The notes: a model not told the origin generated them from the sequence alone. A DNA stretch of 64,000 bases from Flammeovirgaceae bacterium UBA6059 (GCA_002435755.1 DIYH01000030.1:75487-139486); one strand, 5' to 3'; numbered from the stretch's first letter, positions 32,696 to 42,630 are shown. A program made the numbers and translations.

Positions 32696-33898
32696 ATGCT
32701 CCAGGGACGCAAAATCCTAATAGGTGTATGCGGCAGTATAGCCGCATACAAAATACCCATCTTAGTAAGGCTCCTCATTAAAGCAGGAGCAGAAGTTAAG
32801 GTCATTCAAACCACTTCTTCGAAGGCATTTGTAACGCCAGTCGCACTAGCCACAGTTTCCAAAAATCCTGTCCTTACTGACTTCATCAAAGATGACACAG
32901 GTCAATGGCACAACCACATAGATTTAGGATTATGGGCCGACCTAATGCTCATTGCTCCATTGAGTGCGAACACCCTTGCTAAGCTCTCCAATGGCATCTG
33001 TGATAACTTGCTTACAGCTGTATACCTGTCCGCCAGATGCCCTGTGATGCTGGCACCTGCTATGGACCTGGATATGTACAAGCACCCCTCCACTTTGCGT
33101 AACCTCGCTATCGTAACTGAATATGGCAATACAGTCATCCCTCCCGACAAGGGTGAGCTAGCCAGTGGCTTAGTTGGCGAAGGTCGAATGCCAGAACCTG
33201 AGACCCTTCTTGGTCATGTTAAAGATCATTTTGAGGAAAGTGATTCATTGATGGGGAAGAAAGTATTGATCACCTCAGGCCCAACTTATGAGTCTATCGA
33301 TCCTGTAAGGTTTATCGGCAATCATTCTTCCGGTAAGATGGGCTTGGCCCTTGCAGAAGAGGCAGCCAAACGGGGAGCTTCTGTAACAATGGTAAGCGGT
33401 CCATCTGCCTTGAGTCCGAGACATAGCTCAATCTCCGAATGGAAGGTAAGCTCAGCAGGCGAGATGTATGAAGCCACGAAGAGTGAGTTCCCAAGCTCCG
33501 ATATAGCCATCTTCGCTGCGGCCGTCTCAGACTATCGACCTGAAGAAGTAGCCTCGCAGAAGATCAAAAAAGAAAAGGATGAGTTCGTTATCAAACTCGT
33601 CAAAAACAAGGATATCGCCCAGGAGATGGGTAAGGCTAAGAAACCCAACCAATTCACGGTAGGTTTTGCTCTGGAGACAGAACATGAAGGTGAGCATGCA
33701 CAGCAAAAGCTGGCAAAGAAGAACCTGGATTTGATTGTTTTGAATTCCCTTAATGATGGAGGTGCAGGATTTTCGCATGAAACGAACAAGGTGACCATCT
33801 ACGAAAAGACAGGAGGATCGAAGGAATATGAACTAAAGCACAAAAGTCAGGTAGCAAAAGACATTTTTGATCACATTGTAGACGTTATCCCTTCATGA
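32696..33898 (+). CDS. coaBC: Bifunctional phosphopantothenoylcysteine decarboxylase / synthetase
   Basis: A 400-aa fusion for two steps of coenzyme A synthesis. The N-terminal CoaC flavoprotein domain (residues 1-180) shows GVCGSIAAYK, the catalytic His in NHIDLGLWADL, LSANTLAKL and the PxMxxxM loop APAMDLDMY. The C-terminal CoaB domain shows ITSGPTYESIDPVRFIGNHSSGKMG (quoted part: GPTYESIDPVRFIGN) and the AAVSDYRPE dimer motif. It overlaps the next gene by 4 nt. Confidence 0.97.
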   Translation: MLQGRKILIGVCGSIAAYKIPILVRLLIKAGAEVKVIQTTSSKAFVTPVALATVSKNPVLTDFIKDDTGQWHNHIDLGLWADLMLIAPLSANTLAKLSNGICDNLLTAVYLSARCPVMLAPAMDLDMYKHPSTLRNLAIVTEYGNTVIPPDKGELASGLVGEGRMPEPETLLGHVKDHFEESDSLMGKKVLITSGPTYESIDPVRFIGNHSSGKMGLALAEEAAKRGASVTMVSGPSALSPRHSSISEWKVSSAGEMYEATKSEFPSSDIAIFAAAVSDYRPEEVASQKIKKEKDEFVIKLVKNKDIAQEMGKAKKPNQFTVGFALETEHEGEHAQQKLAKKNLDLIVLNSLNDGGAGFSHETNKVTIYEKTGGSKEYELKHKSQVAKDIFDHIVDVIPS

Positions 33899-34797
33899 TG
33901 AGAAGTATCTTCATAGTATTCCTATTACTGGTATCGACATACACCATCACTTCGGGCCAGGAGCTCAACTGTAGAGTGGTGATTGACGCACAGCAAGTGC
34001 AATCTACTGAGCGCGATATTTTCAGTGAGATGGAGATCGCCTTTGCGCAATTTCTAAACGACCGCAAGTGGACTGATGACAACTTCACCAATGACGAGCG
34101 CATCAACTGCAATCTGATCATCAATGTCTCCTCTATGCCATCCATTGGTAATTTCGAGGCATCAGTACAGATATTGTCAGCGAGACCTGTCTATGGTACT
34201 AACTACGAGTCTATTCTACTCAATTTTGGAGACCGTGACTGGACATTTGAGTATGCTCCTTCACAACCACTCAACTATAATGACAATGCCTTTAATAACA
34301 ATATCACCTCTCTTCTTGCTTTCTATGCCTATGTAATTATCGGTCTGGACTATGATAGCTTTGAGAACATGGCAGGTCAGCCATATCTCGAAAGAGCATG
34401 GCAAGTAGTCAATAATGCACAACAATCGGGTTTTGCAGGATGGAACCAGTTTGGATCTATCAGAAATCGCTACTGGCTTGCAGAAAACCTGATCAACCAG
34501 CAGATGGAACCAATTCGTGAGTCCATTTACAGCTATCATAGACTAGGCATGGACATCATGCAAGATGATCCGGAAAAGGCGAGAACAACTATTGTCGAAG
34601 GGCTGAAACAAATACAGGAAGTGAACAATATTCGTCCACGGGCTATACTCACTATCTCATATCTGGATGCTAAAACAGATGAGTTGGCCAATGTCTTCGC
34701 TCAAGGCAATCCCTCAGTGAGGCGAAACGCCTACAACATCGTCACTCAAGTAGATCCTAGTAAAGCTGAATCATTGAAGAAGATGATTCAAAACTGA
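33895..34797 (+). CDS. DUF4835 / PorD-like protein
   Basis: A 300-aa exported protein: signal peptide MMRSIFIVFLLLVSTYTITSGQ and then a mature domain beginning ELNCRVVIDAQQVQSTE, the DUF4835 hallmark. Bacteroidota members include PorD, linked to the type IX secretion system, although the biochemical role is unknown. Conserved stretches are FAQFLNDRKWT, the acidic YDNNAFNNNI-like region and the DQSFENMAGQPYLERA-like segment. It overlaps coaBC by 4 nt, and the small 73-aa gene starts 2 nt later. The T9SS connection is family knowledge and not tested here. Confidence 0.85.
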   Translation: MMRSIFIVFLLLVSTYTITSGQELNCRVVIDAQQVQSTERDIFSEMEIAFAQFLNDRKWTDDNFTNDERINCNLIINVSSMPSIGNFEASVQILSARPVYGTNYESILLNFGDRDWTFEYAPSQPLNYNDNAFNNNITSLLAFYAYVIIGLDYDSFENMAGQPYLERAWQVVNNAQQSGFAGWNQFGSIRNRYWLAENLINQQMEPIRESIYSYHRLGMDIMQDDPEKARTTIVEGLKQIQEVNNIRPRAILTISYLDAKTDELANVFAQGNPSVRRNAYNIVTQVDPSKAESLKKMIQN

Positions 34798-34799
34798 TC

Positions 34800-35021
34800 A
34801 TGTCCAAGCGACAAAAAAGGATATCTGTACCAGATATCCTCAAACATCTTGATGAGCTAATCGGCCAAAAGCTATCCGTAGTGCTCAATGACAAAAGCGT
34901 TATCTACGTGGAGTTACTTTCCTTCAAAAACAATAATTTTGAAGCCAAGGACCTCATCAGGCGAAAGCACACAATAGCTCTCGAATCCATAGATGAGATC
35001 ATCTTAGAACTGGATGCTTAG
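34800..35021 (+). CDS. Small 73-aa protein with Sm-like sequence pattern
   Basis: The gene lies 2 nt after the PorD-like gene, and its 3' end overlaps recN by 8 nt, so it is translated as part of the operon. The sequence has a basic N-terminus (MSKRQKR) and a helix (VPDILKHLDELIG). It then has five strand-like stretches, LSVVLND, IYVELLSF, FEAKDLI, KHTIALE and IDEIILEL, with a short helix absent. This helix plus five-strand pattern, the LxSF and the KHxI phrases resemble Sm/Hfq folds. No nucleic-acid function is shown. The assignment is a structural hypothesis. Confidence 0.7.
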   Translation: MSKRQKRISVPDILKHLDELIGQKLSVVLNDKSVIYVELLSFKNNNFEAKDLIRRKHTIALESIDEIILELDA

Positions 35022-36666
35022 CCAACTTAAAATCCAAAATTATGCACTTATTGAATCTCTACAGATGGAACCGTCTGCGGAGCTCAATATCATCACTGGC
35101 GAGACAGGTGCAGGTAAGTCGATCATGCTTGGCGCTGTTGGGTTATTGTTAGGTAATCGCGCGGATACCAAAGTACTCTTCAACACTGATCAGAAGTGCA
35201 TTATCGAAGGTGCATTTGACATATCACCTTATCAATTGTCTGATTGGTTTGAGATTGAGGATCTGGACTATGAAGATCAAAGCATTATCAGGCGAGAGAT
35301 AACACCTAGCGGAAAATCGAGGGCCTTCATCAACGATACACCGGTCACACTCGATGTGTTGAAGCGGTTAGGTATCAAATTGATGGATGTACACTCTCAG
35401 CATGATAATCTCAATATTGGAGACCAGAGATACCAACTTGAGGTGCTTGATCTGTTTGCACAGCATCCAAGCCTGATCACTGAATACAAGCATCACTATC
35501 GAGACTATCAAAAGGCAACAAAACACTACCATGAGTTGAAGTCCACAGCTGACCAGTTAAAACAGGAGGCGGACTTTTTCCAGTTTCAGTATGATGAACT
35601 GAGCAAGGCGTCATTAACAGGAGACGAGCAGGAAGCTTTGGAGTTGGAGCTTGAAGAGCTCGAGAATGCTGAAGACATAAAACATAAACTAAATCAATTC
35701 ATCTCGCTACTTAGTGATGAAGAGCTAGGGGCGAATAATCAGTTAAGCACTGCTTCGTCAGTAGTGCAGCAGCTTAGCCGGTTTGGAGAAGATTACCAAC
35801 AGATTCAAGAGCGCCTCCAGTCCACCTTGATTGAGATGCAAGATATACTTGAAGAAGCGCATAAAATCGAGGAGCGGGTCATCCACGATCCAGCAAGAAT
35901 AGAGGAAGTCAAAGACCGGCTTAGCTTGATTTTTAGTCTTCAGCAAAAGCACAGGGTTCAGACCATCGAAGAACTATTAACTCTCCAGGCAGAGTTGGAA
36001 CAGAAAGTCGAGCAGACCGCTAATATAGACGCTGATCTGGATGCCACTAAAGTTATGATGAACGATCAGCTCAGGTTAACTGAAGCTAGTGCGCAAAAGC
36101 TATCCAAATCACGTAGAGCGGTACAAAAAGGGCTTGGCGAACAGATATCAACACTTTTAAGAAAGCTTGGGGTGCCAGAAGCCTCTTTTGAAGTAGCCAT
36201 CAGCGATCAGGAACTCAATCATTCCGGTAGGGATACAGTACAATTTCTCTTTAGTGCCAACAAGGGTGTGAAAGCTCAGGACATCCGTCAGGTGGCATCC
36301 GGAGGTGAGTTCTCTCGTCTAACGTTTTGTCTCAAATACATACTGGCTGACAAGACAGCACTACCGACGATCATATTTGATGAGATAGATACAGGTGTGT
36401 CTGGAGAGATCGCTAAAAAAATGGTAATTATGATGAAGGAAATGGCTAGTGCTCATCAGGTCATTGCCATCAGTCACTTACCTCAATTTGCGGCCAGAGG
36501 TGATCGACATTATTTCGTCTATAAAGACAATTCTTCAGAAAGAACGGTCAGTAAGGTCAAGCAACTTGAAGAAGATGAGCGAATCCTAGAGATTGCTAAG
36601 ATGATCGATGGAGACAATCCATCACAAAATGCAATGCAGAGTGCACGGGACCTTGTATCCCAATGA
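35014..36666 (+). CDS. recN: DNA repair protein RecN
   Basis: A 550-aa SMC-like ATPase for double-strand break repair. Walker A is ITGETGAGKSIML (near residue 27), followed by the Q-loop/D-loop area VHSQHDNLN. A long coiled-coil middle spans about residues 150-370. The ABC signature is ASGGEFSRL and Walker B is TIIFDEIDTGVSGE. Length is typical. It is the last gene of this operon. Confidence 0.96.
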   Translation: MLSQLKIQNYALIESLQMEPSAELNIITGETGAGKSIMLGAVGLLLGNRADTKVLFNTDQKCIIEGAFDISPYQLSDWFEIEDLDYEDQSIIRREITPSGKSRAFINDTPVTLDVLKRLGIKLMDVHSQHDNLNIGDQRYQLEVLDLFAQHPSLITEYKHHYRDYQKATKHYHELKSTADQLKQEADFFQFQYDELSKASLTGDEQEALELELEELENAEDIKHKLNQFISLLSDEELGANNQLSTASSVVQQLSRFGEDYQQIQERLQSTLIEMQDILEEAHKIEERVIHDPARIEEVKDRLSLIFSLQQKHRVQTIEELLTLQAELEQKVEQTANIDADLDATKVMMNDQLRLTEASAQKLSKSRRAVQKGLGEQISTLLRKLGVPEASFEVAISDQELNHSGRDTVQFLFSANKGVKAQDIRQVASGGEFSRLTFCLKYILADKTALPTIIFDEIDTGVSGEIAKKMVIMMKEMASAHQVIAISHLPQFAARGDRHYFVYKDNSSERTVSKVKQLEEDERILEIAKMIDGDNPSQNAMQSARDLVSQ

Positions 36667-36716
36667 TCAGGTAAGCATAAGTCAGTTGACATTCGAGAAT
36701 AGATTCGGACATTCCC

Positions 36717-36724
36717 TATTTTTG
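36717..36724 (+). promoter_or_regulatory. -7 promoter element of fabI
   Basis: TATTTTTG fits TAnnTTTG, 28 nt before the fabI ATG. No -33 element at the right distance was found. The element suggests fabI-ispE have their own start. Confidence 0.45.
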
Positions 36725-36752
36725 CCATCCATATCACAAAACAAAATCCATC

Positions 36753-37568
36753 ATGTCATATAATTTATTGAAAGGAAAAAAGGGGATCATTTCTGGTGCA
36801 TTAGATGAAAACTCAATTGCATGGAAAGTGGCCGAGCGAGCTAAGGAAGAAGGTGCCACATTCACGCTTACCAATGCACCTATTGCACTTAGAATGGGAG
36901 GCATTCAGCAACTTGCTGAAAAATGTGAAGCAGAATTGATTCCAGCAGATGCTACCTCCACTGACGATATTGAAAACCTCTATCAAAAGTCAATGGAAGC
37001 ACTGGGTGGCAAGGTAGATTTTGTACTGCACTCTATAGGTATGTCACCGAATGTTCGTAAAAACAAAGCATACGGAGACCTAAACTATGATTGGTTCCAA
37101 AAGTCTCTTGACATCTCAGCACTCTCATTCCACAAAATGATGCAGACTGCTGAGAAGCTAGATGCAATCAACGAGTGGGGTTCCGTCCTAGGTCTATCGT
37201 ACATAGCAGCACAACGTACTTTCCCTTTCTACAATGATATGGCTGAAGCCAAATCACTACTTGAGTCTATCGCCCGCAGCTATGGTTATCGATACGGCAA
37301 GGCCAAAAAAGTGCGTGTCAATACGATTTCACAGTCTCCTACCCGTACTACCGCAGGATCCGGGATTAGCGGTTTTGATTCATTCTTTGACTTTGCCGAC
37401 AGCATGTCTGCATTGGGCAATGCTCCCGCAGAAGATTGTGCTAACTATTGTCTCTTTCTCTTTTCTGATCTTAGCAGAATGATCACCATGCAGAACCTCT
37501 ACCACGATGGAGGGTTCTCCAATATGGGCATCTCTGAGGAGATCATTGAAGCATACGGCAAGAAGTAA
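36753..37568 (+). CDS. fabI: Enoyl-[acyl-carrier-protein] reductase (NADH)
   Basis: The 271-aa short-chain dehydrogenase that does the last reduction of fatty-acid elongation. It has GKKGIISGALDENSIAWKVA (nucleotide loop with the FabI-type alanine), the HSIGMSP motif and the catalytic Y-x6-K in FYNDMAEAKSLLES. The TI-SPTRTTAG region follows. It is the triclosan-target type. ispE follows 14 nt later. Confidence 0.95.
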   Translation: MSYNLLKGKKGIISGALDENSIAWKVAERAKEEGATFTLTNAPIALRMGGIQQLAEKCEAELIPADATSTDDIENLYQKSMEALGGKVDFVLHSIGMSPNVRKNKAYGDLNYDWFQKSLDISALSFHKMMQTAEKLDAINEWGSVLGLSYIAAQRTFPFYNDMAEAKSLLESIARSYGYRYGKAKKVRVNTISQSPTRTTAGSGISGFDSFFDFADSMSALGNAPAEDCANYCLFLFSDLSRMITMQNLYHDGGFSNMGISEEIIEAYGKK

Positions 37569-37582
37569 GGCCTCACTTTTGT

Positions 37583-38392
37583 ATGATCGTCTTTCCAAAC
37601 TGCAAGATCAATATAGGTCTGCGCATCACAAGTAAGCGCCCTGACGGTTACCACAATATTGAATCCTGCTTCTATCCAATACCTTGGAATGACGCACTAG
37701 AAATAACTGAAGCCGCTGCATTCTCATTTGAAAGTAGCGGCTTAAATATTCCGGGGGATCAAAAATCGAATTTAGTAATCAAAGCTTATGACCTGTTGAA
37801 GGTTGAGTTTGATCTACCTCCAATCAACATTCATCTGCTCAAGTCTATACCGATGGGAGCCGGACTAGGCGGTGGATCTGCAGATGGGGCTTTTATGCTC
37901 AAGCTGCTGAATAACAGATTTGCACTGCAACTAACTGATGATCAGCTCGAAGAACGAGCACTCGATCTTGGTAGTGACTGCCCCTTCTTTATTAGAAACA
38001 AACCTGTTATTGCTAAAGGGCGTGGAGAGATTTTCGAACCGATCGATCTGGACCTATCAGGAAAGCACATTCTCCTCATCAATCCGGGCATTCATATTGG
38101 TAGTAGAGAAGCATATTCAAGTGTCATGCCTGTCGAACCAAAAAACTCGCTGAAGGACCTACTCGAAAATCAACATATTTCAAGTTGGAAAGACCTGATC
38201 AAAAACGAATTCGAATCCTCGGTATTTACGATAGCCCCAGAAATTTCAGAGATAAAAGAACATCTTTATGATCAAGGAGCACTTTATGCCAGCATGACAG
38301 GTTCTGGATCTACGGTTTATGGGATATTTGACAATGAGCCGAATCCAGGTAAGTTTAAAAGATACACTAACAAAGTTGCCCAATTGAGTTAG
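37583..38392 (+). CDS. ispE: 4-diphosphocytidyl-2-C-methyl-D-erythritol kinase
   Basis: A 269-aa GHMP kinase of the MEP isoprenoid pathway. It has the N-terminal KINIGLRITSKRPDGYHN substrate loop, the ATP motif PMGAGLGGGSADGAF (near residue 95), LGSDCPFF and the C-terminal MTGSGSTVYGIF. The presence of ispE indicates the MEP route rather than mevalonate for isoprenoids, which makes the upstream HMG-CoA lyase a catabolic enzyme. Confidence 0.96.
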   Translation: MIVFPNCKINIGLRITSKRPDGYHNIESCFYPIPWNDALEITEAAAFSFESSGLNIPGDQKSNLVIKAYDLLKVEFDLPPINIHLLKSIPMGAGLGGGSADGAFMLKLLNNRFALQLTDDQLEERALDLGSDCPFFIRNKPVIAKGRGEIFEPIDLDLSGKHILLINPGIHIGSREAYSSVMPVEPKNSLKDLLENQHISSWKDLIKNEFESSVFTIAPEISEIKEHLYDQGALYASMTGSGSTVYGIFDNEPNPGKFKRYTNKVAQLS

Positions 38393-38463
38393 AGACAGAT
38401 TTGTAATGAAGACTTCACTGATTGTGAAGTAAGGAATCGGCTGGCAATGGTTATCTTTCTAAG

Positions 38464-39999
38464 ATGACCTCTCAGCATCACTATCCTCTAGCATGTCCAA
38501 CAGGTAGGTGGACAATCACCGCTACCATAATCGCTTCAGCAATGGCATTCATTGACAGCACGGCACTCAATGTGATTCTCCCAAGTCTTCAAGCTAATCT
38601 GCAGGCTAATGCTTCTGAGCTCTTTTGGGTGCTAAATAGCTATCTACTAATGCTTGCAGCGCTGATCATTGTTGGTGGAAGTCTTGGCGATAAGATAGGA
38701 CGAGTCAGGGTTTTTAAGTATGGTATTATCATATTCACAGTAGGTTCTCTCCTATGCGGTCTTTCTACGAACATTGAACAACTAATCATTTTCAGAGGTA
38801 TTCAGGGTATCGGAGGCGCATTGATGATCCCAGGATCGCTAGCTATCATATCGGCTACCTTCAGCCCGGAAGAAAAAGGCAAGGCGATTGGTGTTTGGTC
38901 ATCCGTAACCACCATCGTGACCATCTGTGGTCCGGTATTAGGGGGTGCACTGGCCGATCTTGGTCTTTGGCGTATGATTTTCTTTCTTAATCTGCCTCTC
39001 GGTATTTTTGCAGGCTGGATCTCCCAGACCAAAGTACCTGAAAGCCATCAGGAGGGGAGTAGCAAAATAGATTGGTTAGGAGCGGTCCTTCTTGCGCTGG
39101 CATTAACAGCAATTACCTTTGGTTTTCTGGAAATGCCTGAACGTGGAGCTACCCACTTGGTCGTATTGACGAGTCTCACCATTGGTGTAGTATTAATGAT
39201 AGTTTTCTTGCTATCGCAAAATAAGGCTGATGCGATGGTACCCTTTAGCTTGTTTAGCAACAAAACATTTACAGGAGTAAACTTACTATCATTCTTTCTT
39301 TATGCTGGATTAGGCGGAATGATGCTATTTCTGTCGCTCAATCTAATTCAGATTCAGGGCTATAGTCAGTTTCAAGCTGGGTTGACCTTCCTTCCTTTTT
39401 CATTGCTTATGGTCATTATAGCCCCACGAGCAGGTAAACTTACAGACAAGTACGGCCCACGAAACTTTTTGATTTTTGGTCCTCTAATTACATCATTAGG
39501 TTTCTTAATACTGAGTTACGTTGGCATGACAGGTGGACCCGCCCATTATTGGACCACCTATTTTCCCGGTTTTATCGTTTTTGCCCTCGGTATGTCGATT
39601 ACGGTAGTACCACTAACTACAGCTGTAATGACTAGTGCTGATGAAAGCCAATCTGGGATTGCCTCTGGGATCAACAATAGTGTCACGAGGATCGCCAGCA
39701 CTTTTATGAATGCTATAGCCGGTGCTTTGGCGATTTTCTTATTTGCCCAGTTCATTGAGCAGAGCGCTCTTTTTATCGATGCTCCATTAAATATTCAAAG
39801 AAGTATCATCCTGGAAACCAGCAAACTTGGAGATGCACAGGTACCTGCTTCGCTTCCCGAAGATCTGACAACAGAACTATCGGACCTTTTTCAGGATAGC
39901 TTTTTGAGGGTTTATAAGGTTATTGGTTGGTTAAGCTGTGGTCTTGCTTTTCTTTCCAGTGTAATTGCTTTTCTGACCGTACCTGCTAAAAATCCTTGA
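38464..39999 (+). CDS. MFS drug exporter, EmrB/QacA (DHA2) type
   Basis: A 511-aa transporter with about 14 membrane helices. It has the DHA2 motif A loop GGSLGDKIGRVRVF after helix 2, the R-G-x-Q-G-x-G-G motif (RGIQGIGGA) and motif C in helix 5 (GVWSSVTTIVTICGPVLGGAL, quoted by its core GPVLGG). Helix 1 contains D-S-T-A-L-N (motif D1). It exports small toxic compounds by proton antiport. The stop codon overlaps the convergent DUF6090-like gene by 14 nt. No regulator is adjacent. Confidence 0.92.
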   Translation: MTSQHHYPLACPTGRWTITATIIASAMAFIDSTALNVILPSLQANLQANASELFWVLNSYLLMLAALIIVGGSLGDKIGRVRVFKYGIIIFTVGSLLCGLSTNIEQLIIFRGIQGIGGALMIPGSLAIISATFSPEEKGKAIGVWSSVTTIVTICGPVLGGALADLGLWRMIFFLNLPLGIFAGWISQTKVPESHQEGSSKIDWLGAVLLALALTAITFGFLEMPERGATHLVVLTSLTIGVVLMIVFLLSQNKADAMVPFSLFSNKTFTGVNLLSFFLYAGLGGMMLFLSLNLIQIQGYSQFQAGLTFLPFSLLMVIIAPRAGKLTDKYGPRNFLIFGPLITSLGFLILSYVGMTGGPAHYWTTYFPGFIVFALGMSITVVPLTTAVMTSADESQSGIASGINNSVTRIASTFMNAIAGALAIFLFAQFIEQSALFIDAPLNIQRSIILETSKLGDAQVPASLPEDLTTELSDLFQDSFLRVYKVIGWLSCGLAFLSSVIAFLTVPAKNP

Positions 40000-40567
40000 A
40001 GTAATCTTCATGAGCTTCCAGGAATGATTGATATCCGTTGTGTAATGATCTTGCCAGCGAATTACTGATATTATAGTGCATCTCCAGTATCTCAATCAAC
40101 ATCTCCAGGTCGTCTCTATACAAGGCTAGTTCAGGCATACGATCAAAGAACTTGAAGCCAAACTGCATGTACATCTCCTGAATCTGATAGATATCGGCCA
40201 AGTCGGCAACAATCTCGGGATCCATATATACCACCGCATTAGTCAGAGTAGCCGTTTTCCAGGCATCTATCGACAATACTGGATGAGAATAACCCCAGTC
40301 CAATCCATCGATCTCTCCGAGACTATCCAGTGCTTCTTTTTGGTCTCTAATCACCTTCAGGCCCTCTTCGAAGGAGACAAAGGCAGAGTCTAATTCCTCA
40401 ATATTGTCTTTCACCTCTTGACGAATGCGAATGAGACTGTCATGAGCCATTTGTTCATTAATCACTCCTTCACGCCAGTGGTTGAGGCCTAGCGCTAATA
40501 AAACCGCGAATACCACAGAAGCAAACTCTACTGCTATCTTTCCAAGACCCGACTTTGATAACTTCAC
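39986..40567 (-). CDS. DUF6090-like membrane-anchored protein
   Basis: A 193-aa protein with one N-terminal membrane helix (residues 9-28, IAVEFASVVFAVLLALGLNHW ending). It continues with W-R-E, the pattern of the DUF6090 family (E-I-x-x-V-x-x-I-L-I-A-L-x-x-N-x-W-x-E). The remaining part is helical and acidic. The start is GTG, directly preceded in frame by TGA, so no earlier start is possible. It overlaps the convergent MFS gene by 14 nt. Function unknown. Confidence 0.75.
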   Translation of the reverse strand: MKLSKSGLGKIAVEFASVVFAVLLALGLNHWREGVINEQMAHDSLIRIRQEVKDNIEELDSAFVSFEEGLKVIRDQKEALDSLGEIDGLDWGYSHPVLSIDAWKTATLTNAVVYMDPEIVADLADIYQIQEMYMQFGFKFFDRMPELALYRDDLEMLIEILEMHYNISNSLARSLHNGYQSFLEAHEDYFKDF

Positions 40568-40641
40568 TCAAGAAAAGTGAATCATTATCAGAAATAATGC
40601 AAGGCGGTACCGGATTAATTGAACTTGGAAAAAAGCTTGAT

Positions 40642-42630
40642 CTATTGTTGTTTGCTGGAAACCACGACCCCAGGTTGCATTTTGTTCTCCTCAATTGCGA
40701 TGATCTCAATTCTTCGATTGAGCTCTCGACCTTCAAGCTCATCATCATTGGAGGCTAACGGCTTGGTATCTCCATAGCCTATTGCAGTTATGCGCTCAGA
40801 TGCTATACCATTTTTGAGTAAATACTCTTTCACCGCCTCTGCTCTATTTTGTGATAGTATCTGATTAGTCGCTTCACTACCTATGTTGTCTGTATGCCCT
40901 GCGACCTCTATACTTAGCATAGGATATTTATTCATAGTGGCTACTAGCTGCTCCAGTACAGGCGCAGTATTGGCAACCAAGTGAAAGGATCTGAATTCAA
41001 AATATATATTGTTGACAATAGCTTTTTGACCGGAGCGAAACTTGTTTCCAATCATTTCTATCGAAGTGTTGTCCTGCTTACCTCCTTGATATATTGTACT
41101 GTAGTTAGAACGTTCAACAGTTTTTTCCGGTAGGGCTATCGACAAATCGTAGGTCAGATAGGCCGCATCAGTTGGAACATAACTTGTATAGCGACCATCA
41201 TAGACTTTGGTGTCATTAGAGAAGACTTCAACGTGAAACTTGTCTCGGTTAAACACCATTGCCGTATAATAACCATCCTGATCGGTATACGCCACAAAGG
41301 ATTCATCCTCATAGGTCTGGGGGTGAAATTTGACTTGAGCGTAAGGCACTGGTAGATCAGTTTTATTATCTACAATCTGTCCCTTGACCTCAATCTTGGC
41401 CTCTTTGTGAAAATAGTAAATGTCATAGCCGCCATTTGAGTGCAAGCGGTTGGACGCCAGATAGCCCGACTGATCACTTGGTGTCAACTCGAAGTTGACC
41501 TCATCATCAAGCGTGTTGATCGGAAATCCCATATTGACTGGTCGACCCCACTCTCCCTTGTCTTCGATCCATTCTGATTTAAAAATGTCATAGCCGCCTA
41601 TAGTTCCATCACGATTGGAGCTGAAGTAGAGTGTACTGCCATCATGAGAAACAAAAGGGTTCTCTTCATCAGAGCCTTCGTTGTTCACAAGGCCTAGTAT
41701 TGGGTAAGGTTGAGTCCATTCTCCACCTTTCAGGTCCATTTGATAGATATCATGACGATCACCACTTCCCTGAGCAAAGAGGATCATATCCTTTTGATCG
41801 TTGATAAAGAAATGAGATCCTACAGGTCGGTCCCGCAGTTTCTCATCAAACTCAACAGCTTCAGTCCAACCATCACCTTCTGAATAGCTACTTATGTAAA
41901 GGCTACCATCGTAATCATTCTTATAGAAATAAAGGCCCCTGTCATGCTCAATGATCTCAATTTTCGCGTTAGCATAATCAAAATCACCAATGTCGGTAAG
42001 AGGTAGCGCTTCTGACCACTGACCGTTGGCTTTAGAAGCATGATATACCTGAAACTTCCCGCTTCTGCCACTACCGGATTTTCTGTCCGAAACAAAAACT
42101 ATTTCCTGATGTCCATCAAAGAACGCTGGCGATAGGTCTTCATAACTACTGTTGATACCCTCCGGCAAATGTTCTAACTCATAATCATTTGGGTCATTGT
42201 AGTACTTGATGGCTGATTCGGCCCAATCAAGCAGATAAACCGTCTCATTTCTAATGATATCGCTCTTGTATACACCCATATCCAGGAAAGCTCTGAAATG
42301 GTCTATCGCAAGGTCAAGCTCATATCGCGACATGTGTACTCTACCCATCCAGTAGTTGTAAAACTTATCAACCTTCGCCTCTGTATTTTCAAATTCGAGC
42401 AAATCACTAATATCACCTCCACGATTCAGTAAATGGTAAGCGATAGTCTTGTGATAGAGATGCCCATTCTCTTCAGGAAATTGTCTTTCAAGATTTTCAG
42501 ATAGTTCAAGGACACCCTGAAAATCTTCTTCATAAAAGTGCAGGTCAATTTGGCGTAATTGATCTTTTCTGGTTTGTGCTGTTAACGTCGTTCCATAGAG
42601 GAATAGGACGAATAAGATCATTCGTTTCAT
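40642..42630 (-). CDS. OmpA-family protein with TPR, PD40 and carboxypeptidase-like domains (PorE-like)
   Basis: A 662-aa envelope protein. It has a signal peptide (MKRMILFVLFLYGTTLTAQ), TPR-like helices (about residues 20-140), six WD40/PD40-like repeats (for example FFDGHQEIVFVSDRKSG, DGSTLYFSSNRDGTIGGYDIF), then a beta-sandwich regulatory domain (EVKGQIVDNKTDLPVPYAQV). The C-terminal OmpA peptidoglycan-binding domain (VAGHTDNIGSEATNQ, GYGDTKPLASN, NRRIEI) comes last. This order matches PorE-type proteins that anchor the type IX secretion machine; orthology is likely but not proven. I chose the ATG at 42630; an earlier ATG adds 24 residues before the signal peptide. Confidence 0.87.
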   Translation of the reverse strand: MKRMILFVLFLYGTTLTAQTRKDQLRQIDLHFYEEDFQGVLELSENLERQFPEENGHLYHKTIAYHLLNRGGDISDLLEFENTEAKVDKFYNYWMGRVHMSRYELDLAIDHFRAFLDMGVYKSDIIRNETVYLLDWAESAIKYYNDPNDYELEHLPEGINSSYEDLSPAFFDGHQEIVFVSDRKSGSGRSGKFQVYHASKANGQWSEALPLTDIGDFDYANAKIEIIEHDRGLYFYKNDYDGSLYISSYSEGDGWTEAVEFDEKLRDRPVGSHFFINDQKDMILFAQGSGDRHDIYQMDLKGGEWTQPYPILGLVNNEGSDEENPFVSHDGSTLYFSSNRDGTIGGYDIFKSEWIEDKGEWGRPVNMGFPINTLDDEVNFELTPSDQSGYLASNRLHSNGGYDIYYFHKEAKIEVKGQIVDNKTDLPVPYAQVKFHPQTYEDESFVAYTDQDGYYTAMVFNRDKFHVEVFSNDTKVYDGRYTSYVPTDAAYLTYDLSIALPEKTVERSNYSTIYQGGKQDNTSIEMIGNKFRSGQKAIVNNIYFEFRSFHLVANTAPVLEQLVATMNKYPMLSIEVAGHTDNIGSEATNQILSQNRAEAVKEYLLKNGIASERITAIGYGDTKPLASNDDELEGRELNRRIEIIAIEENKMQPGVVVSSKQQ

